64,000 nucleotides of DNA from Candidatus Aerophobetes bacterium Ae_b3b (GCA_005223085.1 NJBP01000004.1:6726-70725), one strand, 5' to 3'; shown: positions 34,719-44,147, numbered from the stretch's first letter. The notes: generated from the sequence alone by a model not told the origin. A program made the numbers and translations.

Positions 34719-36002
34719 GTGGCTAGATTTGATCCGATTGTTTTCTCTTCCTGGGAGGGACTCCATCAGGAAAACTATTTGATAGCCATGTATTTTATGG
34801 AGGTGGAGGCTAGCGTAGATCCAGTAGAGTTGGGTGTAGAGATCGCAGTGGACCAGACTACTGGCACCTGGACTGCCGTACCAGCCGAAACACCGGAAGT
34901 CCGTCGTCACCATATGGCCAAGTTGATAGCTCTTCACGAAGTTCCAAATTATGAGTTTGAGGTTCCTCAGGATACCAAGACAAGGCGCTATCTAATTCAG
35001 ATAGCATTCCCTACCATAAACTTTGGACCCCAGATTCCCATGCTGTTGAGCAGTGTGTTTGGCAACTTATCGTCTCGTGGCTGGATAAAATTACTGGACC
35101 TTCAGTTTCCCAGAACCTTTCTGGAAAGTTTTCCTGGTCCAAAATTTGGAATTGAAGGATTGCGCAGGCTTCTAGGGATATGGGATAGACCAATCTTATG
35201 TAATGTTATTAAACCCTGTACTGGTATCAGTCCTGAAGTAGGAGCTGAACTTGTCTACCAGGCAGCCAGGGGAGGGGTAGATATCATTAAGGACGATGAG
35301 TTGATCGGTGATGCTCCCTTTTCTCCAATGGTAAAGCGAGTGAAGGAATACATGTGCCGACTCAAGGAAGCCGACGAACAGAAAGGCGAAAAGACGCTAT
35401 TTGCAATAAATGTTACTGACCGGCAGGATAAGATTCGGGATAACGCTCTGAGAGCGATTGAGGCAGGGGCTAACGCACTGATGATAAGCTTTGCAACGGT
35501 CGGTTTCTCCATGGTACGAACTCTGGCAGAGGATAAGTCCATAAATGTTCCCATAATGGGGCATATGAATTTTGCCGGCGCGCTTTGCGAATCACCATGT
35601 TCAGGTGTGAGCTCCGAACTAATCTGTGGAAAGTTGGCCCGAATGGTGGGTATGGATATGGTTCTTGTTTATCCTCCTCAGAGCCGATTTCATCTCATAG
35701 AAAATAAGTTTGAGCGTGTTGTGCAGATATTGCAGCAACCTTTTTCCAAAATAAAACCAAGCTTTCCTTTATTAGCTGGCGGTGTTCATCCGGGAATAGT
35801 TCCTGCTACTCTAGACTCAATGGGGACTGATGTCATTATTGGCGCCGGAGGTTCTGTTCACGGTCATCCTGGTGGTGCTGTAGCCGGAGCTCGGGCTTTC
35901 CGGCAGGCCTTTGAAGCCTATTCTCGTGGCGTTGACTTGGAAGGATGGGCTCAGGATAAAGAGGAGCTGCAGCAAGCCTTGGGACTTTGGGGAACAGCAT
36001 GA
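34719..36002 (+). CDS. RuBisCO-like protein (form IV type, RLP)
   Basis: The 427-residue protein has the RuBisCO large-subunit fold. By eye, the carbamate/metal motif GGVDIIKDDE (Lys191, Asp193, Glu194), the IKP lysine (Lys165), the TGTWT motif, a histidine equivalent to His294 (GHMNF, His282) and the phosphate loop GAGGSVHGHPGG are kept. Lys177 is Cys167, and the loop-6 lysine and His327 equivalents are absent, so it is not a CO2-fixing RuBisCO. It probably enolises or decarboxylates a phosphorylated keto acid. GTG start 34719 has AAAGGAGG 8 nt upstream. Its stop overlaps the E1 alpha start. Confidence 0.9.
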   Translation: MARFDPIVFSSWEGLHQENYLIAMYFMEVEASVDPVELGVEIAVDQTTGTWTAVPAETPEVRRHHMAKLIALHEVPNYEFEVPQDTKTRRYLIQIAFPTINFGPQIPMLLSSVFGNLSSRGWIKLLDLQFPRTFLESFPGPKFGIEGLRRLLGIWDRPILCNVIKPCTGISPEVGAELVYQAARGGVDIIKDDELIGDAPFSPMVKRVKEYMCRLKEADEQKGEKTLFAINVTDRQDKIRDNALRAIEAGANALMISFATVGFSMVRTLAEDKSINVPIMGHMNFAGALCESPCSGVSSELICGKLARMVGMDMVLVYPPQSRFHLIENKFERVVQILQQPFSKIKPSFPLLAGGVHPGIVPATLDSMGTDVIIGAGGSVHGHPGGAVAGARAFRQAFEAYSRGVDLEGWAQDKEELQQALGLWGTA

Positions 36003-36994
36003 GCTTGGTAGACGAAGAAGAAAAACAGCGGTCTGTTCTGGCTCCTGAGTTCTATAGAAAAATGTTAGCCGTTAGGCTATTCGAGCAGCGTGCTATTGAG
36101 CTTTACACTCGAGGAGAGATTCGGGGAGTTATTCACCCCTATATCGGTGAGGAAGCTGTAGCTGTAGGAGCGTGCGCTGTTCTCAACAATGATGACTACG
36201 TGGTTTCTACTCATCGCGGCCATGGCCATTGCATTGCCAAAGGAGCTTCATTGGATCGGATGATGGCCGAACTTCTGGGACGTAGCAATGGCTACTGTCG
36301 AGGAAAGGGTGGTTCCATGCATCTGGCCACCTTTGAAGTGGGAATGTTGGGTGCCATAGGTATCGTGGCAGCAGGTATTCCCATTGCTGTGGGAGCTGGA
36401 CTATCAGTGAAATTGAGAAAGACTCGTCAGGTAGTAATTTGCTTTTTCGGTGATGGTGCTGTCAACCAGGGAGCATTCCATGAGGGTTTAAATATGGCTG
36501 CTGTGTGGAACTTACCGGTTGTCTTTCTGTGTGAAAATAATTTCTATGCTATCTCTACTCACGTGAGCAGAGTTTCGGCAGTAACCGAGGTGGCTCGGAG
36601 GAGTTGTGCCTATGACATTCCAGGTAAGCGAGTCGATGGCAATTCCGTATGGGCTGTCTACGAGGCGGTTCAGGAGGCAGTAGCCCGGGCTAGACATGGA
36701 CATGGTCCAAGTCTCATCGAGGCTCTGACCTACCGCCATGAAGGACATTACAAGGGAGACCCCGGTCATTATCGACCACCAGAGGAGTTAAAAAAATGGC
36801 AACGGAAGGATCCCATTAAAAAGTTAAGGAAAGAGTTACTAGCTAAAAATTGGCTGGAGCCAAAAGCACTGGAGGAACTGGAACAGGAGGTTGCCCAAGA
36901 TGTACAAAGGGCCGTTGAGTTTGCCAGGAAGAGTCCCTATCCTGCAGAGGAGGAACTCACAAGCGATATATTCGGAGGAGACCATAGGAAATGA
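35999..36994 (+). CDS. Thiamine-diphosphate enzyme E1 component, alpha subunit
   Basis: The ~331-residue product matches the alpha subunit of acetoin/2-oxoacid dehydrogenase E1 enzymes. It shows SMHL and GRGHGHC-like motifs and the ThDP motif FGDGAVNQGAFHEGLN ending in CENN (GDG...NN). It pairs with the beta subunit encoded next (ATGA overlap). ATG 35999 overlaps the RLP stop and has GGGGAA upstream. No E2, E3 or lipoyl-protein gene follows, so it may act as a stand-alone ThDP lyase, transketolase or decarboxylase on the RLP pathway. Confidence 0.88.
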   Translation: MSLVDEEEKQRSVLAPEFYRKMLAVRLFEQRAIELYTRGEIRGVIHPYIGEEAVAVGACAVLNNDDYVVSTHRGHGHCIAKGASLDRMMAELLGRSNGYCRGKGGSMHLATFEVGMLGAIGIVAAGIPIAVGAGLSVKLRKTRQVVICFFGDGAVNQGAFHEGLNMAAVWNLPVVFLCENNFYAISTHVSRVSAVTEVARRSCAYDIPGKRVDGNSVWAVYEAVQEAVARARHGHGPSLIEALTYRHEGHYKGDPGHYRPPEELKKWQRKDPIKKLRKELLAKNWLEPKALEELEQEVAQDVQRAVEFARKSPYPAEEELTSDIFGGDHRK

Positions 36995-37968
36995 GGGAAA
37001 TTAGCTACCGAGACGCCATAAATGAGGCTTTACAAGAGGAGATGAAGCGCGATGAAAGAGTGATACTACTTGGCGAAGACATCTCGCACTATGGTGGACC
37101 TCGGCGAGTAACCTGGGGTCTTGTTGAGAGTTTTGGTGAAGACCGGGTCAGGGATACACCTATTTCAGAGAATACTATTATAGGCACGGGTCTGGGAGCC
37201 GCTATTACCGGTATGCGGCCGCTTGTGGAGATTTCGTATATAGATTTTGCTTTACTGGCTATGGATCAAATTGGTAACCAAGTAGCCAAATTATCCTATA
37301 TGACCGGTGGTCAAACCAAGGTACCTTTGGTTATTCGGACCCAGGGTGGGGCTGGTGGTGGCACCGCTGCTCAGCACTCGCAGAGCTTGGAGATGCTATT
37401 TGTACATATTCCTGGGCTGAAAGTGGTAATTCCGGCTACTCCTTATGATGCTAAGGGATTAATTAAGATGGCTATCCGGGATGATAGCCCGGTGGTCTTC
37501 ATTGAACACAAGTTGCTCTATAGTACCAAGGGAATGGTTCCGGAAGAAGAGTATCTTATTCCTTTCGGTAAGGCGGCAATTCGCCGCAGTGGTTCGGATA
37601 TTACCATGGTAACTTATTCGGCCATGTTGTCAGAAGTGATGGCGGCTGCTGACGTACTCCATCAGAAGGAGATAGAAGCAGAAGTGCTTGATCTGAGGAC
37701 CCTTATCCCATTAGATATTGATGGTGTTCTGGCCTCGGTGAAAAAGACAGGGAGGTTACTGATAATCCATGAGGCCTCTTTGGTTGGAGGAATGGGGGCT
37801 GAAATTGCTGCCCAAGTTCAGGAACAGGCATTTGACTATCTGGATGCCCCTGTTATCCGTCTGGGAGCAGTTCCGATACCTATTCCTTATTCAGAGTCCC
37901 TGGAGCGGCTGGTTTTTCCCAATAAAGGGAAAATAGTTACTGCTAGCCGTGCCCTAATTGTTGCTTAA
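36991..37968 (+). CDS. Thiamine-diphosphate enzyme E1 component, beta subunit
   Basis: The 325-residue product has the E1 beta hallmarks REISYRDAINEALQEEM, GEDISHYGG, DTPISENTIIGTGLGAA and FIEHKLLY, and a C-terminal transketolase-C domain with LIIHEASLVGGMGAEIA. It forms an alpha2beta2 enzyme with the preceding protein. The cluster then breaks: a ~700-bp stretch with a transposase relic follows before the next gene. Confidence 0.88.
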   Translation: MREISYRDAINEALQEEMKRDERVILLGEDISHYGGPRRVTWGLVESFGEDRVRDTPISENTIIGTGLGAAITGMRPLVEISYIDFALLAMDQIGNQVAKLSYMTGGQTKVPLVIRTQGGAGGGTAAQHSQSLEMLFVHIPGLKVVIPATPYDAKGLIKMAIRDDSPVVFIEHKLLYSTKGMVPEEEYLIPFGKAAIRRSGSDITMVTYSAMLSEVMAAADVLHQKEIEAEVLDLRTLIPLDIDGVLASVKKTGRLLIIHEASLVGGMGAEIAAQVQEQAFDYLDAPVIRLGAVPIPIPYSESLERLVFPNKGKIVTASRALIVA

Positions 37969-37981
37969 CCTGTGTCGGTTT

Positions 37982-38041
37982 GACACCCTAAAAATACTTC
38001 CCGTAAGCCACGTCGCTTGACGGCGTGGTAAGGGAGGTGTC
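37982..38041. repeat. Long nested inverted repeat after the E1 beta gene
   Basis: GACACC pairs with GGTGTC at the ends, then CTTCCC with GGGAG, then CCACG/CGTGG around a CTTGA loop. The structure spans ~60 bases. It could be a terminator-like element or one end of the decayed insertion sequence next to it. Confidence 0.55.
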
Positions 38042-38067
38042 CAGCGAAGCTGCGCTAAGTTGCTCTT

Positions 38068-38432
38068 TCAATTAGAATTCGGCAATTTGCACCAAAGACA
38101 GGAATTTGACGAGTGTCCAAAGAGGTTATGAAGAACAAAGTTGTAAACGTTCCTAAACGCCCTCGTAGTCTCCAGAGACGAGACCCTCGCTCTAGGGAGA
38201 AGCTTCCTGAGGTTGATCACTGCTGCTGTGAGGAGAAGTTGGGTCTCCATCATAGCGAGTGACCTGGCAACCAATTGCCCGAGCACTATCAATGTACCTT
38301 TTTCGATCTGGGTAAGTGTTGGATTCTTCCTTTTTCGCACAGTAGATAATTTAGTTAGTGCGATGGCTCTTAAATCGTCTTGGTAGCTTTCTACCCCGAG
38401 GACAGATGAAAAGATCTTGCTCTATCATAATA
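38068..38432 (-). pseudogene. Relic of an IS1182-type transposase (3' part)
   Basis: Minus-strand frames, broken by stops, give IEQDLFICPRGRKLPRRFKS followed later by MMETQLLLTAAVINLRKLLP. The first resembles the cysteine-bearing insert of IS1182-like DDE transposases (…F.CP.G..L), the second the common C-terminal end (…Q.LLTA.V.NLK). The catalytic part is absent. The relic splits the RLP/E1 genes from the dehydrogenase and kinases. Confidence 0.55.
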
Positions 38433-38672
38433 ACAGTATATTCAGGAGCGTTGGGAAGGCAGCAAATGAATGCAGTATATATCAGAAACTACTAAGGGAG
38501 AGGAAGGGGGATTTCAAGGGGAAAGAATTTCCCCTTGATTATCTTGTACGGAGGTAAACGTCCGCTTCTAGCATTTATTCTTCTTCAGCACCGTCAAAGT
38601 GATGGGTTTTGACCTGTGAGGGGATAATAGTATGCCGATTCGCTGAGAAAACAGTGAAAGGGGTTTTTGAGG
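38433..38672. other. Gap upstream of the hydroxyacid dehydrogenase
   Basis: Nothing recognisable apart from an AAAGGGG ribosome site at its end and a short palindrome near 38553-38570 (CGGA...TCCG). Probably the rest of the decayed insertion plus a leader. Confidence 0.3.
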
Positions 38673-39767
38673 ATGAGACTCTTGTTGACCAGTAAACTAG
38701 AAGATGAAGACCTGAAGATATTGAGTCGCTACTTTGATGAAATAAGAATTCGTGGTCTCTACGTGCGTTCCAAGATTCTCCGGCCAGAGGAACTGGCTGC
38801 GGAGTTAGGAAATGTTGATATTCTGGTAGTAGAGTTTGATCAGGTAACACCAGAGGTATTGGATACCGCACCCAACCTGAAGTTAATAGTTTCGCTGCGG
38901 GCTGGTGCAGGCCGTAACATTAACCTGAGGGCTGCCACAGAAAGAGGCATACTGGTGGCCTGCTGTCCCGGTCGTAGCGCTGATCAGGTGGCTGATTTCA
39001 CCCTGGGTGTGATAGTAGCCCTTGTCCGACACATTGCTGAGACTCACTGTCTAATCAAGTCTCGACAGCTTACCGAGAAAAATCCCAAGCGAGAGGGCTT
39101 TGCCAAAGGTGATGTTGTCTGGATTATGAATGATCCCCAGAACTTTAGCTTCTTGCGTTTCAAAGGACCCATATTAGCTGGTCGGACTCTGGGTATTTTG
39201 GGATTTGGTGTCATCGGCCGGGAGGTAGCCCGCCGAGCCGGAGGCTTTAAGGTAACTATGATTGCCCATGATCCCTACGTTTCACCTGAGGAAATAGCAG
39301 AATTTAGAGTAAAGCTGGTTGATTGCGACACTCTGTTCAGAGAGTCAGACTTTCTTACGGTGCATGTTAAGGATAGTCCTGAAACCCGTGGCTTGGCTGG
39401 AAGATATCAGTTCTCCCTGATGAAATCTACCGCTTACTTTATCAATACGGCTCGGGGTTCCGTCGTTGACTACAATGCCTTATACGAGGTGCTGGTTAAC
39501 AAGAAAATTGCCGGTGCAGCTCTGGATGTATTCGAGGAAGAACCGCTGCCCCCTGATCACCCACTGCTGGATCTGGACAATGTCCTACTGACTCCTCACA
39601 TTGCCGGGGCCAGTCCCGATTGCTATAGGGTATCCTCTCCCCTGGCGAGAAAGGCAATTGAGGACTTTCTGGCTGGTCGCAAACCGCGATTTCTGGCCAA
39701 CGAGCAGGTCTGGGAACGCCGAAGGTTCAGAATCGACAAAGACAAATCAGATTACCGGGAAAATTAA
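38673..39767 (+). CDS. D-isomer-specific 2-hydroxyacid dehydrogenase
   Basis: The ~364-residue NAD-dependent dehydrogenase of the SerA/phosphoglycerate-dehydrogenase class has the Rossmann motif LGILGFGVIGREVARR and catalytic Arg (INTARGSVVD), Glu (ALDVFEEEPL) and His (TPHIAGAS). It lacks an ACT domain. In this locus it probably oxidises a 2-hydroxy sugar acid or reduces the keto acid. ATG 38673 is chosen with AAAGGGG 9 nt upstream, over TTG 38667. Its TAA overlaps the first base of the kinase ATG. Confidence 0.87.
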   Translation: MRLLLTSKLEDEDLKILSRYFDEIRIRGLYVRSKILRPEELAAELGNVDILVVEFDQVTPEVLDTAPNLKLIVSLRAGAGRNINLRAATERGILVACCPGRSADQVADFTLGVIVALVRHIAETHCLIKSRQLTEKNPKREGFAKGDVVWIMNDPQNFSFLRFKGPILAGRTLGILGFGVIGREVARRAGGFKVTMIAHDPYVSPEEIAEFRVKLVDCDTLFRESDFLTVHVKDSPETRGLAGRYQFSLMKSTAYFINTARGSVVDYNALYEVLVNKKIAGAALDVFEEEPLPPDHPLLDLDNVLLTPHIAGASPDCYRVSSPLARKAIEDFLAGRKPRFLANEQVWERRRFRIDKDKSDYREN

Positions 39768-41281
39768 TGAGCTCTCGGGAATTGGTAATTGGAATAGATA
39801 TTGGAACTTCTCAAGCCAAAGGAGGGGTATTTGATCCCCAAGGCAGATGTCTGGGGAAGGCCTCCTTCTCGTATGCCATACATTCCCCACATCCTTCTTG
39901 GGATGAGGTTGACGCTGAGGACTGGTGGCAGGCGGTCTGTCACATAATCCACCAATCTCTTGCCACAGCCAGAGTGTCCAGCAGGGATATTGCTGCCATA
40001 TCAGTCAGTAGCCTGCTACCCTGCTGCCTTCCGGTCGATCACCAGGGAAACCCCCTCCGTAGGGCCATTATCTGGCGCGATCGGCGCACCGATCAAGAGT
40101 GCGCTTGGATGGAGCAGCACATCGGAGGCGATGCCTGCTTCGAAATCTCCGGCAACCGTATTGACCATTATTTCTGGGGTCCTAAGGTGCTCTGGATAAA
40201 GCATCAGGAGCCAAAAATCTTTAAGAGAACCTGGAAGCTGCTACAGGCTCACAGCTACATGGTGCTGAAGCTTTGTGGTGAAACGGTGACTGATTTCACC
40301 TGTGGCAATCTCTCTATACCCTTCTATGATTACCGCAGGAAATGCTGGTCACCTGCAATGAGTGAGAAGATGGGGGTTCCCATTGAGATGCTGCCTGATT
40401 TAAGACCTTCACACATGGTGGTCGGTCGGGTGAGCACCAACGTAACCGGAGAAACTGGTCTTGATAGGGGTACCCTGGTAGTCACAGGGTGTGGAGACTT
40501 TGCTTCCTCAACCCTGGGAGCGGGCGTTTATCGTCAGGGAGAGGCTTGCATGATGTTGGGAACCGCCGGAAACTTACTCATCCCTATGGATAACCCCAAC
40601 TTCGATCCCCGTCTCATTAATTCTTCTCATGCCTTGCCCAACCGGTACATAAGTTTTGCCACTTCTTATGCTGGTGGCTCACTTCAGTGGTTACGGCAGG
40701 TTCTGGCTGGATCAAGAAACGAATTTGACATCTCTTACCAACAGTTGGATTTGGAGGCCTCCCGCATCCCGCTAGGATCAGAGGGACTGCTGTTTCTCCC
40801 ATTTCTTCCGGGAGAACTTACTATTAACTGGGACCGGACATCACGAGGTGTCTTCTTTGGCCTAACTCTGAATCACACCAGAGGACACCTCTACCGAGCT
40901 GTACTGGAATCGATTGGATATCGATACCGTCACATGCTAGAAATCATGGCCAGTCGCGGAATCAGGGTGAAAAAAGCAACCCTTATCAATGGCGGTGGAA
41001 AAAGTCCAGTTTGGCGACAAATTCTGGCCGACATTACCGGTATGCACCTTAATTACACGGAGTCAGAGGGAGCTCCCCTGGGAAACGCAGTATTGGCTGC
41101 CATGGGAGCCAAGCTCATCAAGAGTGGCGAGGAAGTAAAGAACTGGTTATCGATAAAGAGTGAAACTGAACCCGACCAGAGAGCTTATCGGTTATACAAC
41201 GATTACTTTCAACTGTACAAAAGACTTTATGAGCACCTGAAGGATGATTTTCAGGAACGCTATCGCTTTGTTGGCAGCTAA
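39767..41281 (+). CDS. FGGY-family carbohydrate kinase 1
   Basis: The 504-residue ATP-dependent sugar or polyol kinase has the N-terminal phosphate loop IGIDIGTSQAKGGVFDP and the C-terminal adenosine/FGGY-type motif LINGGGKSPVWRQILADITG. FGGY enzymes phosphorylate xylulose, ribulose, erythritol, glycerol and relatives; the substrate cannot be read off. It overlaps the dehydrogenase by one base and is followed by a second, different FGGY kinase. Confidence 0.88.
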   Translation: MSSRELVIGIDIGTSQAKGGVFDPQGRCLGKASFSYAIHSPHPSWDEVDAEDWWQAVCHIIHQSLATARVSSRDIAAISVSSLLPCCLPVDHQGNPLRRAIIWRDRRTDQECAWMEQHIGGDACFEISGNRIDHYFWGPKVLWIKHQEPKIFKRTWKLLQAHSYMVLKLCGETVTDFTCGNLSIPFYDYRRKCWSPAMSEKMGVPIEMLPDLRPSHMVVGRVSTNVTGETGLDRGTLVVTGCGDFASSTLGAGVYRQGEACMMLGTAGNLLIPMDNPNFDPRLINSSHALPNRYISFATSYAGGSLQWLRQVLAGSRNEFDISYQQLDLEASRIPLGSEGLLFLPFLPGELTINWDRTSRGVFFGLTLNHTRGHLYRAVLESIGYRYRHMLEIMASRGIRVKKATLINGGGKSPVWRQILADITGMHLNYTESEGAPLGNAVLAAMGAKLIKSGEEVKNWLSIKSETEPDQRAYRLYNDYFQLYKRLYEHLKDDFQERYRFVGS

Positions 41282-41302
41282 CAGAGGACGAGGAGTGGTG
41301 CG

Positions 41303-42835
41303 ATGGTTGTAATAGGATTGGATCTGGGAACTACTGTCTGTAAAGCTGGGCTCTTCGATACCACAGGAAAACTTTTAAAACTGGTTAGAAGGGAATATCC
41401 GGTTACCAGTGATTATCCGGGGTGGGCTGAGCAGAATCCTGATATTGTTTGGAACACCATTCGAATGGTTTTGTCAGAGATCGCTGAAGATAAACAGTTA
41501 AACGATCCTATCAAGGCGATTTGCATCTCAGCTCAGGGTGAGGCAGTAGTCTTTCTCGATCAACGGGGCAGGCCCTTGCGTAATTCCATCCTCGGGATGG
41601 ATATGAGATCGGTGGAGCAGGCAGAGCGTTTAAAAAGCAAGCTGGGAGCCGAATGGTTTTTAGAGACCCCCGGAGTTCCTCCTCATCCCCTCACTACAGT
41701 AGCCAAGATCCTCTGGGTTAAGGAACATGAGCCGGAGATTGCCCAAAAAACTGTTCGCTACCTTTGCTATGAGGATTTTGCCTTCTTCAAACTAGGCGAC
41801 GTTCCCGCCATCGACTACTCCCTTGCTTGCCGGACTGGGCTTTTTGATATGAGAAAGAAAAAATGGTCAGCGAAGATATTGGATTATACCGGGATAAACG
41901 AAGATCAACTGGCCAACATCTACCCCTCGGGAGAGGCGATCGGCAAAATTAACCGAAAAATAGCTCATACTTTGGGCTTACCGACCGATATTCTACTGGT
42001 CACTGGCGGACACGATGTGACCTGTGCGGCTTTGGGAGCAGGTGCCATCAACAAGGGAGTGGGGGGAGATATTCTGGGGACGGCGGAAATTTTTGGCGTT
42101 ACTGTGGAGAACAACTCAGTGGCGAAAGAAATAAAACCGAGTAACTTTGCCTGCTACTGTCACGTAGTTCCGAACAAGTTCTGGCTGATGACTTTGAATC
42201 ACACCGGTGGGCTTCTCCTCAGGTGGTATCGAGATAACTTTGGTGAGTCAGAGGTAAAGCTGTCTGAGAAAGAAGGAAAAGATGTCTTTGACTTAATAGT
42301 AAGTAAAAGTAAGCCCGACATTGCAGAAAGCATGATCCTTCCCCATTTTGTAGGCAGCGGCACTCCCTGGATAGATGCTCGTTCCAAAGGAGCAATAGTG
42401 GGTTTGAGCATTCACACCAACAAAGCCGATATTATTCGAGCCATCCTGGAAGCCGTCATTTATGAGCAAAAGATAAGTATAGACATTTTTGAAAAATACG
42501 GAGTCGATATTAAAGAGATCAGAGCAGTGGGGGGAGGTAGTAAATCTCGGTTCTGGCTACAGATAAGGTCAGATATCCTGGGAAAAGCTGTTCTTACTTT
42601 GGAAACTGAGGAGGCTTCCTGCCTCGGAACCGCCATTCTTGCCAACTATGCTCTGGGGAATTATCCCTCTATTGAGAACGGCGTCGAACAAATGGTGAAG
42701 ATGAAGGACAGAATCGAACCGAACAAAAAACTTTACTCCCGGTACCAGCAAAGATATCTTATTTACCAAGAGCTTTACCCAGCCCTCAAGAAGATCAATT
42801 ATTCGCTTCAGCAAATAAGCTCCAGGGGAGGTTGA
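41303..42835 (+). CDS. FGGY-family carbohydrate kinase 2
   Basis: The 510-residue kinase has IGLDLGTTVCKAGLFDT at the start and AVGGGSKSRFWLQIRSDILG near residue 410. It is clearly distinct from its neighbour, so the pair is not a recent duplication. Two kinases may act on two pathway intermediates or two substrates. ATG 41303 has GAGGAG upstream. The stop leaves a GGGGAGG site used by the next gene. Confidence 0.88.
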   Translation: MVVIGLDLGTTVCKAGLFDTTGKLLKLVRREYPVTSDYPGWAEQNPDIVWNTIRMVLSEIAEDKQLNDPIKAICISAQGEAVVFLDQRGRPLRNSILGMDMRSVEQAERLKSKLGAEWFLETPGVPPHPLTTVAKILWVKEHEPEIAQKTVRYLCYEDFAFFKLGDVPAIDYSLACRTGLFDMRKKKWSAKILDYTGINEDQLANIYPSGEAIGKINRKIAHTLGLPTDILLVTGGHDVTCAALGAGAINKGVGGDILGTAEIFGVTVENNSVAKEIKPSNFACYCHVVPNKFWLMTLNHTGGLLLRWYRDNFGESEVKLSEKEGKDVFDLIVSKSKPDIAESMILPHFVGSGTPWIDARSKGAIVGLSIHTNKADIIRAILEAVIYEQKISIDIFEKYGVDIKEIRAVGGGSKSRFWLQIRSDILGKAVLTLETEEASCLGTAILANYALGNYPSIENGVEQMVKMKDRIEPNKKLYSRYQQRYLIYQELYPALKKINYSLQQISSRGG

Positions 42836-42839
42836 TAAA

Positions 42840-44147
42840 TTGGAACTGCTTTATCAAAAACTAAAATCTCTTCAAGAAAAAAAACAGCCTATAAAGGTGG
42901 GCCTGGTTGGATGCGGCCAGATGGGATCAGGAATGGTAAGTCTGGTAAGCCAGATGCCCGGATTAGAAGTTGCAGCCGTGGCCGAATTAGACCTGGAAAA
43001 AGCCAAAGGTGCTTATGAGACTGCTGGAATTCCCGAGGGAAAAATTGCCGTTGTTGAGGACCCGGAAAAAGCGGAGGATCTCCTAGGTAGAGGCAAAGTC
43101 ATCATCTGCAAAAATGCTTTGACTCTGGTTTCTATCCCTTCTCTTCAAGCAGTGGTGGAAGCTACTGGTATCCCTCGAGTCGGTGCCCAGATTGCTTTAG
43201 AATGCATCTTTCACCAAAAGCATGTAATTATGCTGAATGTGGAAACCGAGGTGACGGTGGGTTGGATACTGAAAAAAATGGCTGATAAAACCAATGTTAT
43301 CTACACCGTCTCGGCGGGAGACGAGCCGGGAGCCATAAAAGAGCTCTACAACTTCGCCTCTTCTTTAGGATTTTCGGTGGTGACCGCCGGGAAGGGTAAA
43401 AATAATCCCCTAGATTTGGATGCAACTCCTGATGAGTGCCAGGAAGAAGCCCTGAGAAAAGATATGAACCCCAAAATGCTAACTTCCTTTATAGACGGGA
43501 CAAAAACAATGATTGAAATGGCTGCAGTGGCCAACGCCACTGGTCTCGTTCCCGACGTCCCGGGAATGCATGGTCCCAAAGTTGATGTCTCTGAACTCAC
43601 TCAGGTATTAATACCCAAGAAAGACGGAGGTATATTGAGTAGAAGTGGGGTGGTTGACTACTCTATCGGCAAAGTGGCTCCGGGTGTTTTCCTGATAGTA
43701 ACCACGGGTAAAGAAAGGGTAAGAAAAGATTTAGGATTCTACGGCATGGGAGAAGGTCCCTATTACCTTCTTTACCGTCCTTATCATCTATGCAGTATAG
43801 AGACTCCTCTTTCCGTAGCTAGAGCGGTTCTTTTTAATGAACCCACCTTAAATTCAGAACAAAGAGTAGCTGAAGTGGTAACGGTAGCCAAGCAGAATCT
43901 AGATGTCGGAGTCACCATTGATGGAATAGGGGGCTACCATGTGCTTGGACGAATCTATCCAGCGCAAGAAGCAAGAAAAAAAAATCTTTTACCTTTAGGA
44001 CTAGCTGAAGGAGGCAGAGTCAAGATAAGAGTCGCCAAAGGGGAATACATCACTATGGATATGGTTGAGCCAGAAACGGAATCGACCGTTTACCAGCTTT
44101 GGAAATTACAGGAAAGCCTCTGGCAATCCGAGCTTAAGAGTAAATAA
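42840..44147 (+). CDS. Homoserine dehydrogenase-like oxidoreductase with C-terminal SAF domain (COG4091 type)
   Basis: The 435-residue product has an N-terminal Rossmann fold (VGLVGCGQMGSGMVSLVSQM) and a mid domain, and ends in a SAF-like domain (~365-435, DVGVTIDGIGGYHVLGRIYP and LAEGGRVKIRVAKGEYI). Proteins of this type occur beside polyol and branched-sugar catabolic genes; the reaction is not established. It starts at TTG 42840, with GGGGAGG in the end of the kinase. Confidence 0.82.
   Translation: MELLYQKLKSLQEKKQPIKVGLVGCGQMGSGMVSLVSQMPGLEVAAVAELDLEKAKGAYETAGIPEGKIAVVEDPEKAEDLLGRGKVIICKNALTLVSIPSLQAVVEATGIPRVGAQIALECIFHQKHVIMLNVETEVTVGWILKKMADKTNVIYTVSAGDEPGAIKELYNFASSLGFSVVTAGKGKNNPLDLDATPDECQEEALRKDMNPKMLTSFIDGTKTMIEMAAVANATGLVPDVPGMHGPKVDVSELTQVLIPKKDGGILSRSGVVDYSIGKVAPGVFLIVTTGKERVRKDLGFYGMGEGPYYLLYRPYHLCSIETPLSVARAVLFNEPTLNSEQRVAEVVTVAKQNLDVGVTIDGIGGYHVLGRIYPAQEARKKNLLPLGLAEGGRVKIRVAKGEYITMDMVEPETESTVYQLWKLQESLWQSELKSK

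Noticed and set aside
34719-36002. Carbon-fixing RuBisCO
   Set aside because: The loop-6 lysine and the His327 equivalent are absent, no small subunit or phosphoribulokinase is nearby, and the neighbours are sugar-catabolic.
37982-38041. IS200/IS605 TnpB end or omega-RNA
   Set aside because: A hairpin is present but no tnpA/tnpB frame is near; the adjacent relic looks like an IS1182-type transposase.
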